A stretch of 64,000 nucleotides of DNA from JACCZX01 sp963791315 (GTDB lineage Bacteria; Pseudomonadota; Gammaproteobacteria; Burkholderiales; Burkholderiaceae_F): NCBI GenBank assembly GCA_963791315.1, contig CAWBRQ010000010.1:12892-76891 (forward strand), given 5' to 3'. Positions 44,616-55,879 of this stretch are shown piece after piece; position 1 is the stretch's first letter, and each line of letters begins with the position of its first letter. The notes below the pieces were generated by a model that was not told where the DNA came from, ran no database searches, and saw only the letters and a list, made by a program, of their open reading frames with translations. Position numbers and translations under genes: made by a program.

Positions 44616-45260
44616 TTAGTTCGAGCTCTGCCGCGGCGTCAGCGCCAGCCACACCGCTAGCACGCCGAAGGCGCTGCCCAGAAACCAGCGCTGCACTTGG
44701 AGCCATAGCGGGCGCCGCGCGAACCAGGCAGCCAACACTCCGGCTACCGTCACGAGGGCCATGTCCATCAGCGCTGCAGTCCCGACTTGAATCGCGCCGA
44801 GTAGCAGGCTTTGCCCCAGCACGGGTCCGGCCGTTGGATCGACGAACTGCGGAAACAGCGACAAGTAAAACACGGCGACCTTCGGGTTTATGACGGCTGC
44901 GACGAACGCCTGCCGAAGTAGCACGCGGTCGCGCACAGGCTCGAGTGGCTGCGGCGTGAACGTGAAGCCCGCACCCCGTACCGTCGAATAGGCAAGCCAC
45001 AACAGATAAGCCGCGCCGGCCAGCTTGATCGCATCAAAAGCAAACGGCACGGCGAGCAATACGACAGTCAGTCCGAACGCAGCGAACGTTGCGTGCAACG
45101 AAAGTCCCGCCGCGACGCCGAACATCGAAAAATAACCGGCACGTCTGCCCTGCGCGAGCGTGCGCGAGATCAGGTACAGCCACACCGGGCCCGGCGTAGC
45201 CGCCAGCACCAGCGATGCCAACGTGAACAGCGCAAGACGATCCGTGGTTAAGCCGAGCAT
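44616..45260 (-). CDS. LysE/RhtB-family exporter
   Basis: A 214-residue protein with about six hydrophobic helices. The signature ATPGPVWLYLISRTLAQGRR and FVAAVINPKVAVFYLSLFPQ identify the LysE/RhtB family; the substrate is unknown. It differs clearly from the exporter at 40941, so it is not a recent duplicate. The stop is 10 bases before the aceK start. Confidence 0.88.
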   Translation of the reverse strand: MLGLTTDRLALFTLASLVLAATPGPVWLYLISRTLAQGRRAGYFSMFGVAAGLSLHATFAAFGLTVVLLAVPFAFDAIKLAGAAYLLWLAYSTVRGAGFTFTPQPLEPVRDRVLLRQAFVAAVINPKVAVFYLSLFPQFVDPTAGPVLGQSLLLGAIQVGTAALMDMALVTVAGVLAAWFARRPLWLQVQRWFLGSAFGVLAVWLALTPRQSSN

Positions 45261-46259
45261 TTATCTATTCCATTCGAAGTGTTGATCGAGTACGGCCGGG
45301 CCCCACTCGGTGCTCGACCGCTCACTGCGCAGCTGAAAGCCATGCTGCTGATACAAATGGCGAGCCGCATTAAGTCCAGCGAATGTGTGCAGATGAACTG
45401 TGGCGAATCGTGTGCGGCAAAAATCCATGGCTGCTGACATCAAGCGCTGCCCAAAATTACGGCCTCGCAACTCTTCGCTTACGATAAACCAGCGCAGCTG
45501 CGCGGCACCGGCCTGGGGCCCGCCTCCATCGATGACAATCGATCCTTGCACGCGACCACTGTCGACCAAAAGCCAGATGCCGTCACGCGCAGAATCGTAA
45601 CGGTCGAGAAACGCGCCAATATCGGCCAAGCGGCCGGCTTCGAAGATTGCACCGAATCCATGGTGCAGGGCGTAGTAGTGGGTTTGCAGTGCGCAGCTTG
45701 CCGCGAGGCCGCCTGGAATGTAGCCCGGCACGATGCGCGGACCGCAGTCAACGGGATTCAATGCATTCTCGAACGGGTAAAGCAATTCGAACCGTTCGAG
45801 ACATACCTCTGCGTCTTCGGTCATTGGCCGCCCGAGCGACTCGCACTCGCGGCTGAAATAACTCCAGTGGCCGCGCTTCCAGTCGTCCAGTGTGCGGTCT
45901 CCTTCGCCTTCGTCCCACGCGAAGGACGTGTCGACAGCGGAAAACTTGCGGCGCTCGAGGCCGGTTGTGCGTATCACCGCGCGCGGCGTGCCGTCGATTT
46001 CGGTCACGACGCTATAGCCATCGGGCACGGCCGCCGTGTGTGGAAGTGCATCGGCCACCCAGCCGAGTCCCGCGGTCGCGCGCTTGGGTCCGTCCAGCAC
46101 GAGCTCAACCAGTTGATGTGCGAGTTGCGGGCTGTCGCCGAAATACCATGCCTGGTACGGCGTGTTTTCCGAAACCTTCGACGCACGACAATAATCCAAC
46201 CAAAAATCAGCGACCCGCGTTCGATCGCTCGTGTTGTCGAGCGATGGCCTGTCTTCCAT
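45261..46259 (-). CDS. ASCH-domain / GNAT acetyltransferase fusion
   Basis: A 332-residue protein with two domains. Residues about 25-150 match an ASCH domain (YQAWYFGDSPQLAHQLVELV, DGPKRATAGLGW, GDRTLDDWKRGHWSYF), an RNA-binding or amidohydrolase-like fold. From about 165 a GNAT acetyltransferase follows, with the CoA loop LRGRNFGQRLM and HTFAGLNAARHLYQQHGFQ. I take the ATG at 46259; a TTG at 46286 next to the preceding stop is possible. I do not know this fusion as a characterised protein. A job in RNA or small-molecule acetylation is only a guess. Confidence 0.75.
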   Translation of the reverse strand: MEDRPSLDNTSDRTRVADFWLDYCRASKVSENTPYQAWYFGDSPQLAHQLVELVLDGPKRATAGLGWVADALPHTAAVPDGYSVVTEIDGTPRAVIRTTGLERRKFSAVDTSFAWDEGEGDRTLDDWKRGHWSYFSRECESLGRPMTEDAEVCLERFELLYPFENALNPVDCGPRIVPGYIPGGLAASCALQTHYYALHHGFGAIFEAGRLADIGAFLDRYDSARDGIWLLVDSGRVQGSIVIDGGGPQAGAAQLRWFIVSEELRGRNFGQRLMSAAMDFCRTRFATVHLHTFAGLNAARHLYQQHGFQLRSERSSTEWGPAVLDQHFEWNR

Positions 46260-46286
46260 TGATATCGCTGTCAAGGCCGCTTGCAA

Positions 46287-47465
46287 TTACATTGTCTCCG
46301 CGAATAATTCGCGGCCAATCAGCATTCTTCGAATCTCACTGGTGCCGGCGCCGATCTCGTAGAGTTTCGCGTCGCGCCATAAGCGCCCAGTCGGATAGTC
46401 GTTTACGTAGCCGTTGCCGCCGAGCGCCTGGATCGCTTCGCCGGCCATCCACGTCGCTTTCTCCGCCGAGTACAGAATCGCGCCCGCCGCATCCTTGCGC
46501 AGCGCGCGCATGGTGTCGGCGGTTGCGCGATCGCACGCGCGACCCACTTCGTAGACATACGCACGACACGCCATCATCGTCGTGTACATGTCGGCGAGCT
46601 TGCCCTGCATCAGCTGGAACTCGCCGATCGACTGCCCGAATTGCTTGCGCTCATGCACGTACGGCAGCACGGCGTCCATGCACGCGCTCATGATGCCGAG
46701 TGGGCCCCCGGAGAGCACCGCACGCTCGAAGTCGAGGCCCGACATCAAGACTCTGGCGCCGCCGCCTTCCTCACCGAGAACGTTTTCGATGGGCACCTCG
46801 ACGTTGTCGAACACCAGCTCTCCGGTGTGCGAGCCGCGCATGCCGAGCTTGTCGAGCTTCTGCGCGACCGAAAATCCCTTCATGCCTTTTTCGACGATGA
46901 AGGTCGTCATGCCGCGCGCGCCCATTTGCGGATCGGTCTTGCCATAGACCACCAGCACGTCGCAATCGGGACCGTTGGTGATCCACATCTTGGTGCCGTT
47001 CAGCACGAAGTGATCACCCTTCGCATCGGCGCGCAGACGCATGCTGACGACGTCCGAGCCTGCGTTCGGCTCGCTCATCGCAAGTGCACCGATGTGTTCA
47101 CCGCTGACGAGCTTGGGAAGATATTTTTTTCTTTGCTGTGCGCTACCGTTGCGCCGGATCTGGTTGACGCACAGGTTCGAATGCGCGCCATACGACAGTC
47201 CCACCGATGCGCTGGCGCGCGAAATCTCCTCCATCGCGACGATATGCGCCAGGTAGCCGAGCTGCGCGCCGCCGTATTCTTCCTCGACGGTAATTCCCAA
47301 CACGCCGAGCTCGCCCATCTTGCGCCACAGGTCCATCGGAAACTGATCGGTCCGATCGATCTCAGTGGCGCGCGGTGCGATCTCCGACTGCGCAAAGTCG
47401 CGCACAGCATCGCGCAACGCGTCGACGTCTTCGCCGAGATGAAAGTCGAGCCCGGGCAATTGCAT
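46287..47465 (-). CDS. ivd: isovaleryl-CoA dehydrogenase
   Basis: A 392-residue flavoprotein of leucine breakdown, feeding electrons to ETF. The start MQLPGLDFHLGED at 47465 matches the family; an ATG at 47519 adds unconserved residues. The catalytic Glu is in the isovaleryl-specific place, MSGLDFERAVLSGGPLG, while the usual C-terminal position reads EIGAGTSEIRR, with Gly in place of Glu. That swap separates this enzyme from other acyl-CoA dehydrogenases. Other leucine genes (mccA, mccB, hmgL) are not in the window. Confidence 0.92.
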   Translation of the reverse strand: MQLPGLDFHLGEDVDALRDAVRDFAQSEIAPRATEIDRTDQFPMDLWRKMGELGVLGITVEEEYGGAQLGYLAHIVAMEEISRASASVGLSYGAHSNLCVNQIRRNGSAQQRKKYLPKLVSGEHIGALAMSEPNAGSDVVSMRLRADAKGDHFVLNGTKMWITNGPDCDVLVVYGKTDPQMGARGMTTFIVEKGMKGFSVAQKLDKLGMRGSHTGELVFDNVEVPIENVLGEEGGGARVLMSGLDFERAVLSGGPLGIMSACMDAVLPYVHERKQFGQSIGEFQLMQGKLADMYTTMMACRAYVYEVGRACDRATADTMRALRKDAAGAILYSAEKATWMAGEAIQALGGNGYVNDYPTGRLWRDAKLYEIGAGTSEIRRMLIGRELFAETM

Positions 47466-47478
47466 CGGAAGCTCAGCG

Positions 47479-47907
47479 TCAGGGTGCTGCCCGACCGTCG
47501 GACAAACGAACTGCGCCACGGATCAGCCGATACAAGACCCATAACCAGACGATCACCAAACCCAGACCGCCGAGTACGGCCGCGCCGATCAGCTCCCACG
47601 GGATGTTGAAATACTGGCCCGACTGCACCGCGCTCTCGATATCTATCGCGTGCGGAATCATCACGGTGAGCATCGCGCCGAGGATCACGATCCACGCAAC
47701 GAACCACCACCAGAATGTGTTGATCAGCCAGCGGTAATGCGATGCCAGCAACTCCGGTACATCCCGGCGCTTCACATAGGCGATGATTACGCCGATTAGC
47801 ACGGACCAAAACAGAAACAGGCCGAGGCCGTACAAGCCGTACGTCACGCCGACCATCGTGAAGGCCTGCGATGACGGAATCGCTTCGCTTGCGTTCGTCG
47901 TGTTCAT
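47479..47907 (-). CDS. small membrane protein (DUF4870-like)
   Basis: A 142-residue protein with three hydrophobic helices (LYGLGLFLFWSVLIGVIIAYV, FWWWFVAWIVILGAMLTVM and IGAAVLGGLGLVIVWLWVLY) and the conserved loop KRRDVPELLASHYRWLINTF. This resembles DUF4870 and related YidC-unrelated small membrane proteins. The function is unknown. It lies just before ivd and diverges from recQ. Confidence 0.6.
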   Translation of the reverse strand: MNTTNASEAIPSSQAFTMVGVTYGLYGLGLFLFWSVLIGVIIAYVKRRDVPELLASHYRWLINTFWWWFVAWIVILGAMLTVMIPHAIDIESAVQSGQYFNIPWELIGAAVLGGLGLVIVWLWVLYRLIRGAVRLSDGRAAP

Positions 47908-47972
47908 GGGCGGCTGAATCGCTTATTGACTGAGAATACGGCGATGTTAACGCCCCGCGGTACGCTTGGCTG

Positions 47973-49793
<1,821 letters not shown>

Positions 49794-49797
<4 letters not shown>

Positions 49798-50875
49798 ATC
49801 CAGGCGAGCACGAGCTTCAATATCCGTGGGCTGATGTCCCCGCGCTCGGCACTTGGCAGACGCTTGCGCCCCGGCGTGCACTGGGTGCGGATGCCGCTGC
49901 CGTTTGCGCTTGATCACATCAACTTGTGGGTGCTCGACGACGAGATCGACGGGCGCGCCGGCTACACGCTGATCGATTGCGGCATCACGAGTAAGGCCAC
50001 CAAACAGGCCTGGGAACAATTGTTCGACGGCTCATTTGCCGGCAAGCCGTTGTTGCGCGTGGTATGCACGCATTTTCATCCGGACCATTTTGGCCTTGCG
50101 CACTGGTTAACGGCCGGCGGCGATAAACAGCGCTGGACGGTGCGCGCTGTGGATGACTGCCACCGAGTACGCGTTCGGACGCTATCTTTCGGCCGGCGGT
50201 GGTGACAACATCAGCGGCGAATCGGCTGCACACCATTTCGCGCGCAACGGCCTGAGCGACGGCGAGGCGCTGCAGCAGGTGCGCGAGCGCGGCTCGGGCT
50301 ACTACCCGGGCCTCGTTCCCGCGGTGCCACGGAGCTTTCATCGGATCCACGAAGGCGATGAAATTGCGATTGGGCCGGCGCACGCGAAGCGCATCTTTCG
50401 CATCATCATTGGCTTCGGTCACGCGCCCGAACATGCGTCGCTCTACTGTGAAGACGATCGACTGCTCGTGGCTGGCGACATGGTGCTGCCGCGCATCTCA
50501 ACCAACGTCAGCGTGTTCGATCTGGAGCCCGAAGCCGACCCGTTGCCGCGCTACTTGCGCTCGCTCGATCGGCTGCTGATGCTGCCGGCCGACACGCTGG
50601 TGCTGCCGTCGCACGGCAAACCGTTCATAGGGCTGCATCAGCGAATCGCGCAGCAGCATCGTCATCATGCGGACCGGCTCGGCGAAGTGCTTGCCGCGTG
50701 CTCCGCGCCGCAGACCGCAGCGAGCATCGTGCCGGTGCTGTTCAAGCGCCAGCTCGATCTGCACCAGATGACGTTTGCGCTGGGTGAATCGCTCGCGCAC
50801 TTGCATGCGCTGTGGTACGAGGGCAAGCTTGAGCGGCGCGAAGAGGCTGGTGTGTATCGCTTCAGTGCTCTATAG
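49794..50875 (+). CDS. metallo-beta-lactamase-fold hydrolase (frame broken twice)
   Basis: Removing one C in cccc at 49869-49872 and one base near 50147 gives 359 residues. The restored start MNPGEHELQYPWADVPALG leads to LAPGVHWVRMPLPFALDHIN. The zinc motif is CTHFHPDHFGLA, followed by GHAPEHASLYCEDDRLLVAGDM and VLPSHGKPF. A C-terminal winged-helix-like domain (LFKRQLDLHQMTFALGESLA) places it in the LACTB2-like group, which includes nucleases and thioesterases. Its coupling to recQ may be chance. The substrate is unknown. Confidence 0.78.
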
Positions 50876-52148
50876 CTGCGATGAAAACAGCGCGGCTCCG
50901 CGCTCCTTCAACTTCTCGTGCCACGGACGCGCTTCCCACTGCTCGTACGTGATGCGCTTTGCCTGCTTTAGGTCCGCATCGAACGTTTCCGTCTGCAAGC
51001 GCGCGAAGTCTGCGTCGTAGACGTTCAGATTCGCTTCGTCGTTCAGGCGAAACGAGCGGGCATCGAAGTTGGTCGATCCGACCGATGACCATAAGCCGTC
51101 GACGATCAGCAGCTTCACGTGATACATCGTTGGCTGATACTCGTAGACCAGTGCACCCGCCTTCAACAACTGTCCCCAACTGGCGCGCGATGCATTGCGT
51201 ACAAAATCGGTATCGGTGTTTTTGCCCGGCAGAATCAAGCGCACGCGCACGCCGCGTTTCATTGCGCCGATCAGCGCCTCACTCGTAACCTCGTCAGGAA
51301 CGAAATACGCCATCGCCAGATCGATCGATTTTGTTGCCGCCGCGATCGACAGTAGATACATCAAGTGCATGCTTTCGGAGCCACCCTCACTCGAGCTTTG
51401 AAACACTTGCGCATACATCGGGCCGGATGGCTTCAGAGCCGGGAAATACGGATCACCATGCAGGACTGCACCACTTACTTTCGTCCAGTTGTCCATGAAT
51501 GCAGCCTGCATGTGCGCCACGGCAGGACCTTCGAGGCGATAGTGATTGTCGCGCCAGTGATCCGGATCCTGTGCGTTGCCGGTCCAGTTGTCGGCAATGC
51601 CGACGCCACCGGTGAAACCAATGCGCCCGTCGACGATCAGCAGCTTGCGGTGCGTCCGGTTATTCACGCGCCCAAGGTTGTACCAGCGCAGCGGCCGATA
51701 TTTACGGAAGTCGACGCCGGCCTGGGTCATCGTTTCAATCGAGTCGTTGTCCATTTTCTGGCTGCCAAGCCAGTCGACCAGCACGCTGACCTTGACGCCG
51801 GCGCGCGCGCGCTCGGCTAGTGCTTCGGCGAAGCGCTTGCCGATCTCTCCCGACCAGTAGATGTACGTTTCGAAATCGATTGTCTGCTTTGCGCCCGAGA
51901 TCGCCTGCAGCATCGAAGGAAAGATGCGATCGCCGTTGAGCAAGGTCTCGACGCGGTTGCCGTCGACCAGCGGCGGGCCCAAGCAGAACGCCCATTGATC
52001 GCAGAAACTGCTGGTCGGCCACCGCATACAGATGCACCGGCCGCACGGCGATCTTTTTCTCGGCGCGCAGGTTCAGAACGATCAGCGTTGCAAGGACGGT
52101 CAAGACGACTGTGGCGAAGATCGGGAGCATGAGTCGTTTGAGTTTCAT
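50870..52148 (-). CDS. phospholipase D-family protein, cardiolipin-synthase-like (frame broken once)
   Basis: Removing one base in ggg at 51976-51978 gives a 425-residue protein (VLLGPPLVDGNRVETLL across the join). An N-terminal membrane anchor (MLPIFATVVLTVLATLIVL) is followed by two HKD motifs: HRKLLIVDGRIGFTGG and HVKLLIVDGLWSSVGSTNFD. The pair forms the active site that swaps phosphatidyl groups; ClsB/ClsC-like synthesis of cardiolipin is likely. The 3' end overlaps the convergent hydrolase gene by six bases. Confidence 0.85.
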
Positions 52149-52235
52149 GACCGGTTAGAAGGTTAGCGGCTAAGTCGCAGAAGCGGAGCTTGCCATGCAA
52201 GAATCCAGCCACCTGGCGAGAGGATCGAACTGACG

Positions 52236-53417
52236 ATGGCAAAGCGCAAACCTGAAACGCTGCTGACACACGGCGGGAAAGCCGCGATCGCCGGTCACGA
52301 CTTCATCAACCCGCCGATCGTGCGCGGATCAACGGTGCTGCATGCAAACGTTGCCGACATGAAAGAGCGCTCGCGCCGCTACCGCACCGGTGAGCCGGGC
52401 GCGGTCAACTACGGCCTGTACGGCACGCCGACACACCATGCGCTGTTCGAATTGTTAAGCGAGCTCGAAGGCGGTTACCGAAGCTGGGCGGTGCCGTCCG
52501 GCCTTGCGTCTTGCACGATGGTGATGCTGGCTTTTCTGCGCGCCGGCGATCATGTGCTGGTATCGGATTCCGCGTATGGCCCGACGCGCCGTTTCTGCAT
52601 CGAGACGTTGCCGCGCTTTGGCGTGGAAGCCACCTTTTATGCGCCCACGGCGGGACGCGAGCTCGAAGGGCAATTCCGTCCAAACACGAGGATGTTGTGG
52701 CTCGAATCGCCCGGGTCACTGACGTTCGAAATGCAGGATGTGCCATTACTCGCGGAGCTTGCCCGCAACCGCGGCGTTATCACTGCAATCGACAACACAT
52801 GGGCCACGCCATTGTATTTTCAGCCGCTGAAGTGCGGTGTCGACGTCAGCGTGCACGCGGCGACCAAGTACATCTGTGGCCATTCGGACATGCTGATGGG
52901 AACGATCACGTGTGCGCAGCAGGCATGGGCGCCGGTGCGGCAGATATTGTTCTACATGGGCTTGGCGGTGAGTCCGGAAGACGCTTACGTTGCGTTGCGT
53001 GGATTGCGTTCACTGGCGGCGCGGCTGCGCCAGCATCGCGCCACCGCCGAGCGACTGATTGAATGGTTGCTGGCACAACCGGAGGTTGAGCGCATTTTGT
53101 ATCCCGCGCTGCAAAGCGATCCTGGTCATCAAATATGGAAGCGCGACATGAGCGGCGCCACCGGCTTGTTCGGAATTGTGCTGAAGCAGGGGGCAGGCGG
53201 CGCTCGTCTGAACGCGTTGGTCGATGCCGTTGAAGTCTTCGGCCGAGGATATTCGTGGGGTGGCTACGAAAGCCTGCTGGTGCCCGTCTACCCCGAGCGC
53301 AGCGTTGCACCGTGCGAAGCCGAAGGACGCTTGTTCCGCATCTCGGCCGGACTTGAAGACGTGGACGACTTGATCGACGACTTGAAGCGCGGCTTCGCAG
53401 CGCTACGCGCTTGCTAA
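52236..53417 (+). CDS. metC: cystathionine beta-lyase
   Basis: A 393-residue PLP enzyme that splits cystathionine to homocysteine, pyruvate and ammonia in methionine synthesis. PLP binds Lys211 in HAATKYICGHSDMLMG; ETLPRFGVEATFYAP, WLESPGSLTFEMQDVP and AIDNTWATPLYFQPLKCGVD are MetC-type stretches. The GHSD after the lysine and the lack of a gamma-synthase-like N-terminus favour beta-lyase. It is divergent from the phospholipase gene, with an 87-base gap that should hold both promoters, and overlaps the next gene's 3' end. Confidence 0.9.
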   Translation: MAKRKPETLLTHGGKAAIAGHDFINPPIVRGSTVLHANVADMKERSRRYRTGEPGAVNYGLYGTPTHHALFELLSELEGGYRSWAVPSGLASCTMVMLAFLRAGDHVLVSDSAYGPTRRFCIETLPRFGVEATFYAPTAGRELEGQFRPNTRMLWLESPGSLTFEMQDVPLLAELARNRGVITAIDNTWATPLYFQPLKCGVDVSVHAATKYICGHSDMLMGTITCAQQAWAPVRQILFYMGLAVSPEDAYVALRGLRSLAARLRQHRATAERLIEWLLAQPEVERILYPALQSDPGHQIWKRDMSGATGLFGIVLKQGAGGARLNALVDAVEVFGRGYSWGGYESLLVPVYPERSVAPCEAEGRLFRISAGLEDVDDLIDDLKRGFAALRAC

Positions 53418-54246
53418 ATGGGCAGCGCGGAAGTCACGTAGGTACGCGAGCCCGCGGATCGCCCGGCTGCCGTACCAGCTGGTCATTTCACCGTCGATCA
53501 AATCAATTGGGACACTCAGCCGATCGCGCAATTCGGCAACGTGCTGCTGGCGAAACATGAAAGGCTCCGACGAAAGCAGGACTCGATCGACGTTGCGCGC
53601 CGTCGTCTCGATATCGGAGATGACCGGATAGCGGGCTGCACCCGACCATCCGCCCGGGGCGAATCGTCACGTTCCACCCGACGCAGGCTAGCGTTCGCGC
53701 AATGTAGGTGTCGGAAGCCACTGCCATCCACGGGTCTTTCCAGATCAGATAGAGCACACGCTCACCCGGCCACGCGGTTGTGTGGCACGCGGCCAGCTCG
53801 CGCTGCAATTCCGCACTGAGTTGCTCAGCGCGCGCTTCAACGTCGAACACTTCGCCGAATAGCCGGTACAACGCGATGTTGTCTTCTGGCGCATTCGGAT
53901 GCGTGACGATGACGTGCGGCGTGAATTCCTGAATCTTGCTAAAGGTGACGAGATCGTTTTCGTCGACGTTGACGATGACGTGTGTTGGTTGCAATTCGCG
54001 CAGGACATCGAGCCGGACATCCTTCGTGCCGCCGACCTTCGGCACGTTGCGCACGGCGCCGCGCGGATGAATGCAGAAGCCGGTACGGCCAACTACGTGC
54101 CTCTCGAGCCCCAGGCTGAAGAGGAGCTCGGTGATCGATGGGACCAGCGAGACGATGCGCGCGTTCGCGTCTGCGCGCGGATGCACATTGCCGGCAGCAT
54201 CGACGCAGCGAACCGAAGAGTCGGCTATCAATGCGCGGACATCCAA
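53403..54246 (-). CDS. BtuF-like cobalamin-binding protein (frame broken once)
   Basis: Removing one base near 53653-53655 gives about 280 residues ending RDFRAAHLASA at 53403. The helical-backbone metal-receptor fold is clear: ARIVSLVPSITELLFSLGLE, VVGRTGFCIHPRG, VPKVGGTKDVRLDVL and after the join GGWSGAARYPVISDIE. BtuF proteins capture vitamin B12 for BtuCD, but no signal peptide and no btuC or btuD are seen here; many cytoplasmic relatives of this kind are uncharacterised. I see no ATG; TTG 54246 is my choice. Confidence 0.72.
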
Positions 54247-54248
54247 AA

Positions 54249-55010
54249 TCAGGCGTCGCCTGCGCGCGGCTTCTGTTTGCGACCGGCCACGATCCGATCG
54301 AACAGCCAGCGGGGCATCACTTTCAGCAACGCGGTGACCCAGCCCATCTGCCACGGGATCGTGCGATAGCGCACGCCGGCAACGATCGCGTCGGCGGCGC
54401 GTTGCGCAAACGCGTCGACGTCCATTAAAAAAGGCATCTGATACGGATTTCTCTTCGTCATCGAAGTGCGAATGAAGCCTGGCGAGATGGTTACGACCTT
54501 GACGCCGTATTTCGCCATCTCGATCCGCAGGCTTTCGCAATACACGATCGCAGCAGCTTTTGAAGCACAGTAGGCATCGGATCCCGGCAATCCCCGTACA
54601 CCAGCCACACTGGCGATTCCTACCAGCGTTCCGCGACCGCGAGCCTTCATTCCGGCGATGAACGGATGAAAAGTCGTCGCCATGGCAATCACGTTGGTAT
54701 CGAAAACCCTCACGAACTGATCGAGGTCTTCGTAGAACTCGGTCTTCACGCCAACGGAGATGCCGGCGTTTGCAATCACGATATCAGTGCCGCCGACCGC
54801 TGCGTCGAACGCGTGCGCGGCGCCGATCAGCTCGTCCTTGTCGGTAACGTCGGCAATGTAGGTGTGATGTCTACCCGGCAGAACCGCTGCGATGCCGTCC
54901 AGCGCATCGCGCCGCCGCGCCACCAAGCCCAGACACGCCCCGCGCTTCGCGAACTCGTTCGCTAGCGCAGCGCCAATGCCGCTGGACGCGCCCGTAATGA
55001 AAATGTTCAA
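54249..55010 (-). CDS. SDR-family oxidoreductase
   Basis: A 253-residue short-chain dehydrogenase. The cofactor motif is FITGASSGIGAALANEF, with a basic residue after beta-2 (LVARRRD) that favours NADP. VIANAGISVGV and the catalytic SDAYCASKAAAIVYCES follow. The C-terminal ending is basic (FDRIVAGRKQKPRAGDA). It resembles YqjQ/DltE-type oxidoreductases of unknown substrate. Its stop lies two bases before the BtuF-like start. Confidence 0.85.
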   Translation of the reverse strand: MNIFITGASSGIGAALANEFAKRGACLGLVARRRDALDGIAAVLPGRHHTYIADVTDKDELIGAAHAFDAAVGGTDIVIANAGISVGVKTEFYEDLDQFVRVFDTNVIAMATTFHPFIAGMKARGRGTLVGIASVAGVRGLPGSDAYCASKAAAIVYCESLRIEMAKYGVKVVTISPGFIRTSMTKRNPYQMPFLMDVDAFAQRAADAIVAGVRYRTIPWQMGWVTALLKVMPRWLFDRIVAGRKQKPRAGDA

Positions 55011-55144
55011 GAACGCCGAAGTGTGGCGAGTTTTCGCCGTCGTATGTGCCTCGTCCGCCGGCCGCTCCGAAGGACGGCGCGCAAACTAATCGTGAGAGTG
55101 CACGCGCGTGCGCGCGCAGCGGTCGCGTACACGAGGAGGTGGCC

Positions 55145-55786
55145 TTATTTTTTCCGTTCGGTCCGTGCGCGCTGAATCAGGCTGTCGAGGACCGCAAGGC
55201 TTCCCTCGCGGGACCCGACCATCGATGGCGACGTTACGTACTTGCCGTCTACCGCCATGCTCGGTGTGCCGTCGATCTTGTATGCGCGCCATACCTGCGC
55301 TGCGCGATTGGTCCGTGCGCCGACCGAGAACGAGTTGTACGCATCGAGCCACTGCTTGCGGTCGATCCCTTGCGTCGCCATGAAGTCGGCGATTTCCTCC
55401 GGCTTCAGCAGCGACATGCGCTTGTCCTGAATCGCCTCGAAAATCTTGGAGTGCAACTCATTGGTCTTGCCGAGCGCTTCTAAGGTGTAATAGATGCGAA
55501 CGTGCGGCACCGATTTGTCGTCCCATGAAATCGGAATGCGACGATATTCGACGTCGGCTGGCAATGTCTTTCTCCAGCCCTGCAGCGTCGGGTCGTACGA
55601 CCTGCAGTGCGGGCACGAGTACTGAAAGAATTCGAGTACTTCGATCTTATTGCCGGATTCGCTGGGCTGCGACGGCGTGACCGGACGAAAGTCTTTCATT
55701 TCCTGCAGCGGGCGTGGCGACTGTGCCAGCGCAACGGCAGGTAATGCGGTAACGGCAACCAACAATCGGCGGCGCTTAATGAACAT
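55145..55786 (-). CDS. dsbA: thiol:disulfide interchange protein DsbA
   Basis: A 213-residue periplasmic oxidase started at 55786, where a signal peptide begins (RRRLLVAVTALPAVALAQ). The redox motif is C58-P-H-C61 in FFQYSCPHCRSYDP, and the cis-Pro loop is DGTPSMAVDGKYV. It puts disulfides into exported proteins and is recharged by DsbB. It follows the SPOR gene, the usual betaproteobacterial order argS-SPOR-dsbA. An in-frame ATG at 55834 is not supported by the signal peptide. Confidence 0.92.
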   Translation of the reverse strand: MFIKRRRLLVAVTALPAVALAQSPRPLQEMKDFRPVTPSQPSESGNKIEVLEFFQYSCPHCRSYDPTLQGWRKTLPADVEYRRIPISWDDKSVPHVRIYYTLEALGKTNELHSKIFEAIQDKRMSLLKPEEIADFMATQGIDRKQWLDAYNSFSVGARTNRAAQVWRAYKIDGTPSMAVDGKYVTSPSMVGSREGSLAVLDSLIQRARTERKK

Positions 55787-55879
55787 CGAAGCTCTCCAAA
55801 ACTTGAGGTTTGATTTGACTGCGCAGTATCGCAATAGAAACGCTAACCGAACTCGCGCCGATGACAGGGGTTTCAGGCG

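Noticed and set aside
46641..47609. 322-codon frame antisense to isovaleryl-CoA dehydrogenase
   Set aside because: It has no recognisable domain, while the minus strand encodes a complete enzyme with its catalytic residue.
55099..55118. 20-base alternating purine-pyrimidine tract that could form Z-DNA
   Set aside because: It lies in a short GC-rich gap downstream of dsbA; such tracts are expected by chance at this base composition and no link to a function is visible.
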